Source of the DNA: Gimesia aquarii
Lineage (GTDB): Bacteria > Planctomycetota > Planctomycetia > Planctomycetales > Planctomycetaceae
Direction of reading: 5' to 3'
DNA: 64,000 bases
NCBI RefSeq assembly: GCF_007748195.1
Contig: NZ_CP037920.1
Location: 1,159,536-1,223,535, forward strand
Shown here in pieces: positions 43,955-54,014 of this stretch; position 1 is the stretch's first letter; every line of letters starts with the position of its first letter. A program made the translations under genes and the position numbers. The notes beneath the pieces are model-generated. The model saw only the letters and a list, made by a program, of their open reading frames with translations, made no database searches and had not been told where the DNA came from.

Positions 43955-44377
43955 ATGTTCGAATTCAAAAAAATCATACTCGGAACGGTTTGTTATGCGG
44001 CTGTCACATTTCCGCTTGCTTTTTTGTGGCACCTTGTGTTCTTCAAGGGCACTTATGAGCAACTGGGATATTTCAGTCGTGAAGAACCGATTATTGCCTT
44101 CGGCTTTGCATCGATTCTGATGCAGGGTTTTATTTTGGCTTTGATTTACCCGTTCCTTTGCCATGGCAAGTCTTTTATTGGGGGAGCGATCACAATTGCT
44201 TTGGTCATGGGTATTTATCATTGGACGATGCATGTGCTCTCGGAAGCAGCAAAACACTCAATTGAACCCTTATCACTTTGGTTTAGTTTAGAAACGACCT
44301 ATCTGGGAATTCAGTTTGGTTTGGCAGGTCTGCTATTGGCTTTTGTGTATCGCAAGTCAAACTCACAAGTGGCATAA
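43955..44377 (+). CDS. Four-helix membrane protein
   Basis: 140 residues from the ATG at 43955 (GGGAAAG upstream); earlier in-frame Met codons at 43940 and 43871 have no site. Four hydrophobic helices with short loops and His-Trp-Thr-Met-His in the third. Follows the SRPBCC gene; probably the same transcript. Function unknown. Confidence 0.6.
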   Translation: MFEFKKIILGTVCYAAVTFPLAFLWHLVFFKGTYEQLGYFSREEPIIAFGFASILMQGFILALIYPFLCHGKSFIGGAITIALVMGIYHWTMHVLSEAAKHSIEPLSLWFSLETTYLGIQFGLAGLLLAFVYRKSNSQVA

Positions 44378-44462
44378 AATTATAATCACAGTTCTCGGTA
44401 GAAATACCTCTCATTTCAGAATTGCAACATCAATATTTATTATCAAAAAAGGAGACACTCAC

Positions 44463-44837
44463 ATGTCGGTTAACCCGGTAAATTGGTTCGAAATCCCTGT
44501 TAACGATCTTTCAAAAGCGAAATTGTTTTACGAGTCAATCCTGGGAGTAGAACTAGTCGAACATGAAATGGGACCCAATAAAATGGCGTGGTTTCCCATG
44601 GAACAAAATGGCGCAGGTGCAACAGGCACATTGATTCATGGTGATGGCCACACCCCTTCGCTAGCAGGGACGATTGTCTATTTGAGCGTGGATAATATTG
44701 AGGCAACACTCGGCAAAATCAATAATGCTGGAGGCAAGACACTCGTTCCAAAAACTGATATTGGAGAACACGGTTTTTTCGCCCACTTTGAAGACTGTGA
44801 AGGAAATCGGGTGGCACTTCACGAGTATCCCAAGTAA
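44463..44837 (+). CDS. VOC-family protein
   Basis: 124 residues from the ATG at 44463 with AAAAGGAG upstream; the frame runs further upstream but lacks a good start. Motifs [20 protein letters not shown] and [10 protein letters not shown] show the VOC fold, with a C-terminal GHGFF-type [15 protein letters not shown]. Confidence 0.9.
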   Translation: MSVNPVNWFEIPVNDLSKAKLFYESILGVELVEHEMGPNKMAWFPMEQNGAGATGTLIHGDGHTPSLAGTIVYLSVDNIEATLGKINNAGGKTLVPKTDIGEHGFFAHFEDCEGNRVALHEYPK

Positions 44838-44852
44838 GTGAGAGAAATTCAG

Positions 44853-44896
44853 TGGGTGGTGCATGTTGGCACAGACGTGCAAGACATCACCGCCCA
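44853..44896. terminator. Hairpin between convergent genes
   Basis: Arms 44853-44866 and 44884-44896 form about 13 pairs with one bulge and one G-U, between the VOC gene and the esterase gene. No long T-run; may act in both directions. Confidence 0.5.
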
Positions 44897-44948
44897 TTGA
44901 GTCGACGCGGCAAAATAATTCACTGAATCCAGAGTTTACTGGGATGGA

Positions 44949-45821
44949 TTAGTTCTTTTGAAGTGGTGATGCAATTGGCTTTTTAGCAACGATGCGTTTG
45001 ATTTCTTCTATTAGAAGCTGATGCCCCGGCTTTCGCATGGTGTTGTGTGTGAAGCCGTCCAATTCAAAGAGTTGTGTTTGTTTGTGTCCGACTACTTTGA
45101 GTAAGCGATTCAAATAAGCGTTTTCTTCGTAGCGGGTTGGAAATTCCAGGTTCCGATCACCGGTTATGAGTAAGATTGGTGGTGCTTCTTTACGTGCGTG
45201 GAATAGAGGGGCCATGTCATCAATGATCGGTTGATTTCGTGGGATTCCCATTTCTTCACGGACTGTCATATGAGTGATACAGTGTCCGCTGTACGGAATC
45301 AGCCCGGCAATGTCATTCGCATCAATTTTGTGTGTGGCGAGCCAACGTTTATCTAGACCAAGCATGCTGGTAAGGTAGCCTCCCGCAGAATGCCCTGCCA
45401 CAAAAATCAATTTAGGATCACCACCGAAGTTTGCGATATTTTGAAATGTCCAGGCGACTGCCGCAGCAGCATCTTCCAGATAAGCTGGTTTTTTTGCTTT
45501 GGGGTACAATCGATAATTGACGGCGACAATGGCGATACCCTGCTCCTTCAGTTCATCAGGAACGCTTTTCTTTCCCCCTTTTAAGCCACCCCCATGAAAC
45601 CAGACTACGGTGGGGTAGTTTTTGATAGAGGTCGGATAGTACAAATCCAGCTTGCAGCGTTCACGCATATAATCTGTCTGCGGAGTTTGAATTCCACTGC
45701 GGTAAGAGATCTCGGGTATGGTTTTATAGTCAGCCTTCTGTTCCTGAGCAGGAACGGGCTGCAAATTGATCAGCAACAGTGCGATCAAAAAAAGTGTGGG
45801 TCGAATCAGTCGTCGTCCCAT
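44949..45821 (-). CDS. Secreted alpha/beta hydrolase (esterase-like)
   Basis: 290 residues with a signal peptide (about 1-25). Oxyanion motif HGGGLKGG, nucleophile elbow GHSAGG, Asp in an ITGDRN-type turn and a C-terminal His (FTHN) make a plausible triad. It resembles acetyl-xylan or carbohydrate esterases of the BD-FAE type. Near two sulfatases, so it may help degrade sulfated or esterified polysaccharides (inference). Confidence 0.85.
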   Translation of the reverse strand: MGRRLIRPTLFLIALLLINLQPVPAQEQKADYKTIPEISYRSGIQTPQTDYMRERCKLDLYYPTSIKNYPTVVWFHGGGLKGGKKSVPDELKEQGIAIVAVNYRLYPKAKKPAYLEDAAAAVAWTFQNIANFGGDPKLIFVAGHSAGGYLTSMLGLDKRWLATHKIDANDIAGLIPYSGHCITHMTVREEMGIPRNQPIIDDMAPLFHARKEAPPILLITGDRNLEFPTRYEENAYLNRLLKVVGHKQTQLFELDGFTHNTMRKPGHQLLIEEIKRIVAKKPIASPLQKN

Positions 45822-45922
45822 AGTTGTTCCTCTTGTTGTATGACTAAAGCTCTTTAGTGGTAGGTGACTAACCTAAGTCAGTGATTCTCTTGATTGGGTA
45901 TCTTTTCCAAAACAATATAGTT

Positions 45923-47479
45923 TCATGATTCACCTAAGCGTGCTTTTAATTCTGGATAGGCTTCATCAGTGTCCCCCACTTGTTTTTTAAGTTGATTTAA
46001 CTGTTGCTTCAGTTTTTTCACGATCGGTGCATAAGCGGGATCGGCAATCACATTCTTTGTTTCATGAGGATCTTTTTTCAAATCATATAATTCCCAGTGT
46101 GGAGGCGTCGGTTTTTTTACTGCACCGGGCGCATCCAAAGGCAGGCCGTAAAAGAAAATCAATTTAAAATCGTTGGTCCTGATTCCATAGTGGGCAGGGT
46201 TATCATGGTGTGCCATATGCATCCAGTAACGGTAGTACGTTGCTTTTGGCCAATCGGCGGGAGCCTTTTCACCTTTTAGGATTGGTAAGAAAGATCTACC
46301 TTGCATGAAATCAGGTTTCTTTGCTCCTGCCATCTCTAACAACGTCGGTGCAAAATCAACATTGTTAATGATGTTTTCATTTGTAGACTTTGCTTTGATC
46401 CATTTCGGATAGCGAACGATGAATGGCATTCGCAATGATTCTTCATACATCCAGCGTTTGTCGATGTAATCGTGTTCGCCTAACATAAAGCCCTGGTCGG
46501 CAGTATAAATGATGATTGTATTCTCCAGTTCTCCCGTTTTTTCGAGATGCTCTAAAAGACGTTTGATATTATCATCGACACCACGTACACAGCGCAGAAA
46601 CTTTTTGAGGTAACGCTGGTAAGCTTCACGAGTGTATTCATCAGAAGAGAGGCTCTCGTCAACAAACATATGGTGCCCCATGTTTCGCCTCTCGTTGCGT
46701 CGACTGACTGATGTTCCATAACGCGCTAAGTCAAGGGGGCCGTGTTGTCCTCGATTCCACAGTGTTTCTGGTTCAGGAATTTTTACATCCTGATAGAGCC
46801 AGTCGTATCGTTCTGCATTTTCAAAATTGTCATGTGGTGCCTTGAAATGATGCATTAAAAAGAAAGGTTTTTGTTTCTGTTTTCGATTCTTCAACCACTT
46901 CAATGAGAGATCGGTAATCACATCCGATGAATGTTTCGAGTCATATCCACCTGCACGAAATTCATTTTTTGGCCACGGCTTCGGCCCTCTCACGCGAAAC
47001 ACGGGATTGAAGTAACTTCCCTGCCCTGGCAGAACCGTATAATAGTCAAATGCGGCTGGCTCTTTTTTGAGATGCCATTTACCAATCATTGCAGTTTCAT
47101 AACCCGCATTTTTGATGAGCCGAGCCAGATGTTGGTTCTCCTTGCCAATCGCCCCATTCAAGGTGGTCACACCATTCACATGCGAATATTGCCCCGTCAT
47201 TAATGTGGCGCGACTCGGTGTGCAAATTGAGTTTGTACAAAAAACGTTCTTCAGCAAAATACCTTCTTTGGCTAGACGATCCAATGTTGGTGTTGGATTC
47301 AGAGACGCCAATCGTCCTCCATACGCACCAATCGAATGGGCGGCGTGATCATCAGACATGATGTATAAGATATTGGGTTGTTTCTCTTCCGCTTTAACAA
47401 CAGAATCGAGTGTATACAACAGAGTAAAGCAGCTTACGATTAAACAAACACAGTACTTGGTTGGCATTGTGATTCTCAT
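45923..47479 (-). CDS. Secreted sulfatase (arylsulfatase/iduronate-2-sulfatase type)
   Basis: 518 residues with a signal peptide (about 1-30). NILYIMSDDHAAHS provides metal-binding Asp residues. CTPSRATLMTGQY holds the Cys86 to be converted to formylglycine. GKWHLKKE and a C-terminal YDLKKDPHE complete the family pattern. It removes sulfate from a substrate outside the cytoplasm; planctomycetes carry many of these for algal polysaccharides. Needs a formylglycine-generating enzyme, not seen here. Confidence 0.92.
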   Translation of the reverse strand: MRITMPTKYCVCLIVSCFTLLYTLDSVVKAEEKQPNILYIMSDDHAAHSIGAYGGRLASLNPTPTLDRLAKEGILLKNVFCTNSICTPSRATLMTGQYSHVNGVTTLNGAIGKENQHLARLIKNAGYETAMIGKWHLKKEPAAFDYYTVLPGQGSYFNPVFRVRGPKPWPKNEFRAGGYDSKHSSDVITDLSLKWLKNRKQKQKPFFLMHHFKAPHDNFENAERYDWLYQDVKIPEPETLWNRGQHGPLDLARYGTSVSRRNERRNMGHHMFVDESLSSDEYTREAYQRYLKKFLRCVRGVDDNIKRLLEHLEKTGELENTIIIYTADQGFMLGEHDYIDKRWMYEESLRMPFIVRYPKWIKAKSTNENIINNVDFAPTLLEMAGAKKPDFMQGRSFLPILKGEKAPADWPKATYYRYWMHMAHHDNPAHYGIRTNDFKLIFFYGLPLDAPGAVKKPTPPHWELYDLKKDPHETKNVIADPAYAPIVKKLKQQLNQLKKQVGDTDEAYPELKARLGES

Positions 47480-47646
47480 ATTTTAAGTTTGAAGGAGATT
47501 GATGACCTGTCGACAGATGATTCTTTTCAGGAATCTGTTTGCACTGTTAAGGTCGAATGAATAGACTGAAATTATAACAGCTAGCATAGACGACAAAACA
47601 TCCCTCGGTATTTCAAGTCTGACAAATTGTCGTAATTAGTTTCTTA

Positions 47647-49461
47647 ATGTCCTTACTTTTAGGTGTCATAATAATGTCAGTGATTAAGTATTTGTTGGTT
47701 CTGAGTTCCTATTTCATTTCCCAGTTCTTTTGTTGTTCAATTACTGATGCGAAGGAAGCAAAACACGTGAATGTCATCCTGATCATGACGGATGATCAGG
47801 GAGGTTGGGACTACGGATTTATGGGGAACAAACACCTCAACACTCCTAATCTTGATGCTATGTCTGCAAGGGGCGCACGATTGAATCGATTTTATGTCAG
47901 CCCTGTCTGCACACCCACACGGGCCAATCTGATGACAGGTCGTTATAACTATCGTACACGTGCCATTGATACTTACATTGGTCGTGCGATGATGGAACCA
48001 GAAGAAGTAACCATCGCCGAAGTATTAGCTCCTGCCGGCTATCAAACCGGAATCTTTGGAAAGTGGCATTTGGGCGATTCTTACCCCATGCGACCTCAGG
48101 ACCAGGGATTTCAGGAAGTTCTCGTTCACCGCGGAGGGGGCATCGGGCAACCCAGCGATCCACCTGAGGGGGCCGGTCAATACACGGACCCGGTTCTGTT
48201 TCACAATGGCGAGCAGAAACAGATGAAAGGGTATTGTACGGATATTTATTTTGACAATGCTTTGAATTTTATTGAACAAAATGAATCACAGAACAAACCA
48301 ACGTTTATGTATATCGCCACTAATGCACCACATGGCCCATTTCACGATGTGCCTGAAGATTTGCGGAAAAAATATCTAGCGATGGATCTTACCGATGCCT
48401 ATGGCTTTGATATGAATTCCAGGCGAAAAAATAAAAAGCAGTTTGATCGAACGTCGCGCGTTTTTTCAATGATTGAAAACATCGATCAGAATATTGGCAA
48501 ACTGTTTCAGCGTCTCAAAAAGATCGGGGCTTACGAAAATACACTCGTATTGTTTTTGAATGACAATGGCCCTAACGGTCCTCGTTTTGTCGGTGCGCAT
48601 CGTGGCATGAAAGGGGGCGTGAATGAAGGTGGCATTCGGTCTGTGTTGGTCGCACATTGGCCTGATCAATTGAAAGCAGGCGCAGTGAATGAACAGATTG
48701 CCGCTCATTACGACCTGTTCCCAACGATTCTTACAGCCACAGGGGTTGAAAAACCAAAAACGTTAGATCTGGATGGCGTCAATATTCTGCCACTGTTGAA
48801 AAATGAAGCCGCAAACTGGCCAGATCGTTCTTTGTTCCTGCAATGGCATCGTGGTGATCAGCCCACACCACATACCAATGCCGCCGTTGTCACACAAAAT
48901 TTTAAGATGACATTTTCGAAACAGAATGAACCAGGAAAATTATTTGATTTACGGAATGATCCTGCAGAGAAGCGAGATCTTAGCAGTGAGAAACCGGCAC
49001 TCGCCAAAGATCTCACACGCCAATATGACACCTGGTTCGCCGATGTCAGTTCTACGCGTCCTGATAATTATGCACCACCACGGATTCATGTGGGCAATGC
49101 AAAGGAACCAACCACGGTTTTAACTCGTCAGGATTGGCGGTATGCAGGTCCCAAAGGAAAAGGTTGGACTCGCGATGCACGAGGCCATTGGTTGATTCAT
49201 ATCGAACAAGGTGGTTCATACGACATCAAAGTACAATTCAAAAAACAACAGGACCAGAAAGAAGCAGAATTGACAGTAAGCGTCGGTAAGGATCAGTTCC
49301 ATGCCAAAGTCCCCGCAGACAGTTCTGAATATGTCTTCCACAATGTGACTTTACATCCGGGCAAACAAACCGTTGATGTTAAAGTGACCGAAGGGGAAAC
49401 TGAACGTGGTCCGATGCTGGTTTATCTCACCAAAAAATCCACCGGGAATTCAGCGCCATAA
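47647..49461 (+). CDS. Secreted sulfatase with C-terminal extension
   Basis: 604 residues. A signal sequence spans the first ~36 (a second Met at 47674 is an equal start candidate). LIMTDDQGGWDYG binds metal; CTPTRANLMTGRYNYR carries the Cys88 modified to formylglycine; GKWHLGD follows. The last ~130 residues form an extra beta-rich domain (from about DWRYAGPKGKG) that could bind glycans. Divergent from the previous sulfatase with 167 bp between, so the pair may share regulation. Confidence 0.92.
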   Translation: MSLLLGVIIMSVIKYLLVLSSYFISQFFCCSITDAKEAKHVNVILIMTDDQGGWDYGFMGNKHLNTPNLDAMSARGARLNRFYVSPVCTPTRANLMTGRYNYRTRAIDTYIGRAMMEPEEVTIAEVLAPAGYQTGIFGKWHLGDSYPMRPQDQGFQEVLVHRGGGIGQPSDPPEGAGQYTDPVLFHNGEQKQMKGYCTDIYFDNALNFIEQNESQNKPTFMYIATNAPHGPFHDVPEDLRKKYLAMDLTDAYGFDMNSRRKNKKQFDRTSRVFSMIENIDQNIGKLFQRLKKIGAYENTLVLFLNDNGPNGPRFVGAHRGMKGGVNEGGIRSVLVAHWPDQLKAGAVNEQIAAHYDLFPTILTATGVEKPKTLDLDGVNILPLLKNEAANWPDRSLFLQWHRGDQPTPHTNAAVVTQNFKMTFSKQNEPGKLFDLRNDPAEKRDLSSEKPALAKDLTRQYDTWFADVSSTRPDNYAPPRIHVGNAKEPTTVLTRQDWRYAGPKGKGWTRDARGHWLIHIEQGGSYDIKVQFKKQQDQKEAELTVSVGKDQFHAKVPADSSEYVFHNVTLHPGKQTVDVKVTEGETERGPMLVYLTKKSTGNSAP

Positions 49462-49503
49462 ATCGGCCAGAAAACTATTTGGGTATCGAGAACAGATGAT
49501 TTC

Positions 49504-49544
49504 ATCAGCCTACTTTCTTGAAAATTCTACGAAAGTAGGCTGAT
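49504..49544 (+). terminator. Perfect 14-bp hairpin after the sulfatase gene
   Basis: Arms ATCAGCCTACTTTC and GAAAGTAGGCTGAT (49504-49517, 49531-49544), 13-base loop, about 40 bp past the stop. No T-run. It lies in a 324-bp gap (49462-49785) that shows nothing else. Confidence 0.55.
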
Positions 49545-49785
49545 CTGGAATGGCGATAGGCTGTGATTCGAATTACCATAAATAAGGAATGTTAAATTAG
49601 CAGTGATCATAATGGATTACCGTTAATTCCTGCCGTTTCTTCTTCACAAATATCCAGCAGAATGTATGAGGAAACGTAAAAGTTAAAGGGAAGTCAATTG
49701 TAGTAACAATTTCGGTATCAATGAAAACAATCACACCAATTTGCCGATGCGTCCATCGGCCTGCCTTTTTTCCTGGAAATGATTA

Positions 49786-51093
49786 ATGCAAAACCATTCA
49801 AATTTCAGTCGCCGTGATTTTCTTAAGTCGACCACTGCAGGAGCAGCCGCAATTTCTACAGGTATTTGGACGGGGCTTGCACCCGCTGCTTCCAAATCTG
49901 CCAATGAAAAACTGAATATTGCCTGCATCGGAACTGCGAATCGGGCTGCAGCTGATGTGGATGGCGTCAAAGGAGAAAATATTGTTGCTCTGGTAGATGT
50001 TGATAAAAACTATCTTGACCGGGCCTCTTCCAGTTTTCCTAATGCCCGAGTCTACGCTGATTATCGTGAGATGCTCGAAAGTGAAGATGGAAAGATTGAC
50101 GCCGTTGTGATTGGTACGACTGATCATCATCATGCCCCTGCTTCGATTCGCGCGATTCGAAAAGGCTTGCATGTCTACTGTGAAAAACCACTCACTCATA
50201 CGGTTCAGGAAGCACGCATCATTGCTGAAGAAGCAAAAAAGCAGGGTGTCGCGACACAACTGGGAACGCAAATCCATGCTGGAGACAATTATCGCCGTGT
50301 TGTGGAAATTGTTCAGTCGGGAGTCCTGGGTGATGTCGGTGAAGTACACGTCTGGGTTGGAAAAGGCTGGGGTGGCGGTGATCTTCCTACCGATACCCAA
50401 GAGCCCCCTCAGAATTTAAATTGGGATTTATGGCTTGGGCCAGCTCCTGTGCGTCCTTTCGCTGCAGGTCGCTATCATCCTGCCCAATGGCGTCGCTGGT
50501 GGCAGTTCGGTCAGGGAACCTTAGGCGATATGGCCTGCCATTATATGGATCTCCCTTTCTGGGCGCTTAGCCTGCGTCATCCTACGCACTGCGAAGCGGA
50601 AGGACCAGAAGTTCATCCGGAAGCGTGTCCACATGGATTGAAGGTGCGCTATCAATTCCCGAGCCGTGATAAACTGGTTCCCGTCAATTTGACCTGGTAC
50701 GATGGGAATATGATTCCGAAAAAAGTAGCAGGCCAACGTGTCCCCGGTAGTGGTGTCATGTTCGTTGGAACGGAAGGCACCATGTTTGCAAACTATGGAA
50801 GTTACAAATTATTCCCCAAAGAAAAATTTGCCAACTTCACACCACCCAAACAAACCATTCCCAAATCGATTGGCCACCATGCCGAGTGGATCAAGGCTTG
50901 TAAAGATGGCTCACCAACGACTTGCAACTTTGATTATTCTGGTGCTTTAACAGAAGCAGTGTTGTTAGGAAATGTTTCCTATCGTGCAAAACAGGCATTG
51001 GAATGGGATGCCGCCAATCTCAAAGCGACCAATTGTCCTGATGCCGACAAGTACATCAGCAAAGAGTACCGTGAAGGCTGGGAAGTCGCTTAG
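49786..51093 (+). CDS. Gfo/Idh/MocA-family oxidoreductase, Tat-exported
   Basis: 435 residues. A Tat signal (SRRDFLKS, then Ala-rich segment) suggests folded export. NAD(P)-binding start NIACIGTANRAAADVDGV, and CEKPLTH (Lys-Pro signature) are visible. Typical members oxidise sugars or inositols. It sits next to sulfatases and a glycoside-hydrolase-like gene, consistent with sugar catabolism. Confidence 0.9.
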   Translation: MQNHSNFSRRDFLKSTTAGAAAISTGIWTGLAPAASKSANEKLNIACIGTANRAAADVDGVKGENIVALVDVDKNYLDRASSSFPNARVYADYREMLESEDGKIDAVVIGTTDHHHAPASIRAIRKGLHVYCEKPLTHTVQEARIIAEEAKKQGVATQLGTQIHAGDNYRRVVEIVQSGVLGDVGEVHVWVGKGWGGGDLPTDTQEPPQNLNWDLWLGPAPVRPFAAGRYHPAQWRRWWQFGQGTLGDMACHYMDLPFWALSLRHPTHCEAEGPEVHPEACPHGLKVRYQFPSRDKLVPVNLTWYDGNMIPKKVAGQRVPGSGVMFVGTEGTMFANYGSYKLFPKEKFANFTPPKQTIPKSIGHHAEWIKACKDGSPTTCNFDYSGALTEAVLLGNVSYRAKQALEWDAANLKATNCPDADKYISKEYREGWEVA

Positions 51094-51117
51094 TTATGAA
51101 TTAGTCCAGATATATGT

Positions 51118-51145
51118 CCGGCTCCTCATTTGCTGAGTGAGTCGG
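51118..51145. terminator. Hairpin between convergent genes
   Basis: Arms CCGGCTCCTCA and TGAGTGAGTCGG pair over 11 bp with a one-base bulge and one G-U, in the 53 bp between two stop codons. Probably terminates both directions. Confidence 0.5.
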
Positions 51146-51146
51146 G

Positions 51147-52262
51147 CTACTGGCCTTCAATGTATTTTAATTGAATTTCGGTATTCGGCAGTTTCTGCTT
51201 TAAGTCAGCCACTCCTTTTTCTGTGACTGCAGTACGTGTCAGCTTCAGGTCTTTGAGGCTCGTCAATCCTTCCAGATCAGCTAATCCAGCATCAGAGACC
51301 GCTGTAGAACCAAGGTGCAGAAACTCCAGCTGTTTCATATCTTTCAAATACTTCAACCCTGCATTACTCAAGCGTGTATTATCCAGATTGAGCCAGCGTA
51401 AGTTAGTCAATCCTTGTAAGGGTTCCACACCGGCATCAGTCAGCCCCACACGCCAGAGGTTGAGCTTTTGTAGATTACTCAATCCAGACAGGTGTTTCAT
51501 ACCTGTGTCTGAGAGCAGGCTATTCTCGCTCAGGTCAAGCTCTTCGAGTTGAGGGAGCTTCGCCATGATTGCAAGCCCCTCATCTGAAATCTGGTTTTGA
51601 GATAAACGCGTTTTTTTCAGCTTGGGAAATTGTGTCAGTGTGGTCAAGCCTTCATCGTCAACCAGTGTCTTTGCCAGATACAACTCTTCCAGGTGATTCA
51701 GATCTTTCAACTCTGAAAGGCCATCTCCGCTGACCCAGAGAAAGTCGAGCATTAACGCTTTTAAGTTCGTTAGTTGATTGATATCTGCCATCGCGTCGTC
51801 GTCGATATCAGAATTCCCAGACAGCCGCAGTGCTTTGAGTTTTGAGAGTCCTGTTAAATGGGAAATGGCCTTATTATTTAAATTGCAGTTCCGTAAATCC
51901 AGATTCTGTAACGTGGCAATTTTACCAACAGGCTCTAATCCGGCATCAGTGATTTTGGTTTCATTTAGCAACAGAGAGCGCAGACGTGATAAACCCGCAA
52001 TGTCCTTGAGAGCGTTATCATCGATTTGCGTGCCCCGAAGATCGACTTCGATGACATAACCATCTTTGTCGTTTTTTAACTTGGCTCCTACCGCTTTCAA
52101 TGAATCGGCCAGTTTCACTTCTTCAGGAGGAACCTCTGCTTTTATCTTTATTGCCTCTGAAGTCTTTTCGGATGCAGTTTGTTTCTTCTCTGGTTTTGGT
52201 GCGCACCCTGCAATCACTGATAATGCAAAAAAGAGAACCACTGTTCCCTGAAACGGTTTCAT
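51147..52262 (-). CDS. Leucine-rich-repeat lipoprotein
   Basis: 371 residues with a lipobox (VIAGC, Cys20). A linker follows, then about 11 LRRs of roughly 24 residues with LxxLxLxxTxIxDxGL. The repeats are diverged, unlike the array at the left end, so the two are not recent copies. Likely a surface-exposed binding protein; such lipoproteins are common in planctomycetes. Confidence 0.85.
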   Translation of the reverse strand: MKPFQGTVVLFFALSVIAGCAPKPEKKQTASEKTSEAIKIKAEVPPEEVKLADSLKAVGAKLKNDKDGYVIEVDLRGTQIDDNALKDIAGLSRLRSLLLNETKITDAGLEPVGKIATLQNLDLRNCNLNNKAISHLTGLSKLKALRLSGNSDIDDDAMADINQLTNLKALMLDFLWVSGDGLSELKDLNHLEELYLAKTLVDDEGLTTLTQFPKLKKTRLSQNQISDEGLAIMAKLPQLEELDLSENSLLSDTGMKHLSGLSNLQKLNLWRVGLTDAGVEPLQGLTNLRWLNLDNTRLSNAGLKYLKDMKQLEFLHLGSTAVSDAGLADLEGLTSLKDLKLTRTAVTEKGVADLKQKLPNTEIQLKYIEGQ

Positions 52263-52453
52263 ATCTCATTCCTTCAATCGTAGGTCTAGATCGTTTACGT
52301 TAGCAGTAAAGCATACCGACTCTGTAAATGACCCAAAACCGACGGCAGGGAATCAATTTTCTTTTTTAAAGAATTGTTCGTGATGAACTAAGGAAAAAGA
52401 GGAATATGAGATTTAATGAGAATTGAAAGTTTGCCATTTGCATGCTGTCGAGA

Positions 52454-53911
52454 CTAATCACGGGACTTACCCGCTTCAACTACTTGATTCGACCCTGCTC
52501 GTGTATTGAACTTCAGCGAATAGAGGTCTGCGTCCTCCATTACAAAGTGAATTATGATCGGTTTTCCTTTCAGGCTTGAGATATCTACCCCGTTCTTCCA
52601 TTTCACGGTTCGTGCGATATGATCTCCATAAATGGGCTCACAATCATCAAGTGTAAAGCCAGAAATAGGTTTACCACTAGCATCTTGGAGTTCTACTAAG
52701 ATTTGACCGGCTGCACTGGTGGAATAATTGATCTCAAGTTCATTGCCAACAAACTTCAGCGGTTTCGTAGTAAGCGTCCCTCCTTCCAATGGTGCATTCA
52801 CAGAAGCAATTCCATCAAGCCTCATCGCGTAGCGTCGGCCACCAGTCAGAAAAAATGACATTTCAGCTGGTCCTGTTTGATGAATGCCAATCGCTGCATA
52901 ATTGGCGCGATTCGCCCAGCCACTTTTCCCAATACCGGGACGAATGAAGGACTGGGTAAATTCGCGATCGAATTGTGCACTTCCGCGTGTGCTCATAAAG
53001 AGAATGTCAGTCGCAGCACCCCGTTTGGCCATAAATCTTGTTGGCAAAGCAAAATAGATATGTGGTGCACGGAAATAGGGTTGCGTGCAGGCTGTATAAA
53101 GGTGCTCATTGGGTAAATTCGCGTTCATTTCGACAAATGGAGTCCAGCTGATGAAATCCTTTGAAGTGGTGCGTGCGATGCCACGATAACCTTTGATAAA
53201 GCGACGAAAGTAACAGACATAAGCCTGCTCACTCTCAGACCAGAACGCATAATTCTGAGAGTCAAAATACTTCCCCCATGCTTCAGGAATGACCGGTTTT
53301 TCTTGGAGCTTCTTCCAGTGAATCCCATCAGGCGAAACAAATGCTTTTAGGCCGCCCGGACCGCGTCGTTTTCGCACTTCCAGGTGTTGGTTGGGTTGGT
53401 ATGCCAAGCCTCCCAGCGCCTTGTATTTTTCTTCTGCTGGTACGCCAGGTCGTGTATCAATAAATGGTGTGAAATTATGTGTGACCAGAAATTCATTCAT
53501 AAGCACAACATTCCCGGACGGGAATGTGGGGTGATCTTCATAAACGCCGAGTTTAGGTAGAGTCCAGTGAATTGCATCTTTGCTTTCAGCATAGAGCGTC
53601 ACTTCGCCATCGTGATATTGCTCCCACCCTTTTTTCCAATGATTACCCGGTTTGGTATCACCTCGATAATAAAATTGGAATTTGTCGCCTGCATTCAAGA
53701 CTGTAGCGTAATGGCCGTGTGGTCGTGCTGGTGTGACCGGTGGCATCAGTTGGGGAGCATGAAGTTTGAGCGTTGCGTCGTTCAATTTTCCCACGATCAT
53801 TCGATCTACGAATAATTCCCGTTGAGATCCAATATCGACCACATCATCTTCGGCAAAGGAAGTGCTCATTGGAATCAACAGTAGTGCGCATAAGGTGAGG
53901 GTTAGTTTCAT
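52454..53911 (-). CDS. Secreted glycoside hydrolase-like protein (GH32/GH43-type propeller)
   Basis: 485 residues with a signal peptide (about 1-20). Propeller-like strands with YYRGDTK, AESKDAIHWT, SPDGIHWKK, ARTTSKDFISW recur, as in five-bladed beta-fructosidase/arabinanase folds. The catalytic triad cannot be placed with certainty. Likely acts on sugars, consistent with its neighbours. Confidence 0.65.
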   Translation of the reverse strand: MKLTLTLCALLLIPMSTSFAEDDVVDIGSQRELFVDRMIVGKLNDATLKLHAPQLMPPVTPARPHGHYATVLNAGDKFQFYYRGDTKPGNHWKKGWEQYHDGEVTLYAESKDAIHWTLPKLGVYEDHPTFPSGNVVLMNEFLVTHNFTPFIDTRPGVPAEEKYKALGGLAYQPNQHLEVRKRRGPGGLKAFVSPDGIHWKKLQEKPVIPEAWGKYFDSQNYAFWSESEQAYVCYFRRFIKGYRGIARTTSKDFISWTPFVEMNANLPNEHLYTACTQPYFRAPHIYFALPTRFMAKRGAATDILFMSTRGSAQFDREFTQSFIRPGIGKSGWANRANYAAIGIHQTGPAEMSFFLTGGRRYAMRLDGIASVNAPLEGGTLTTKPLKFVGNELEINYSTSAAGQILVELQDASGKPISGFTLDDCEPIYGDHIARTVKWKNGVDISSLKGKPIIIHFVMEDADLYSLKFNTRAGSNQVVEAGKSRD

Positions 53912-54014
53912 TAGATTACCTTCAAATCGTTTCCGATGTGTTTATTAAAGTCTCATTGTATTCAAGCGGTCGTATGTTCGTGTGGACAAGCCTGTGAAGT
54001 ATTTCAATCTTACA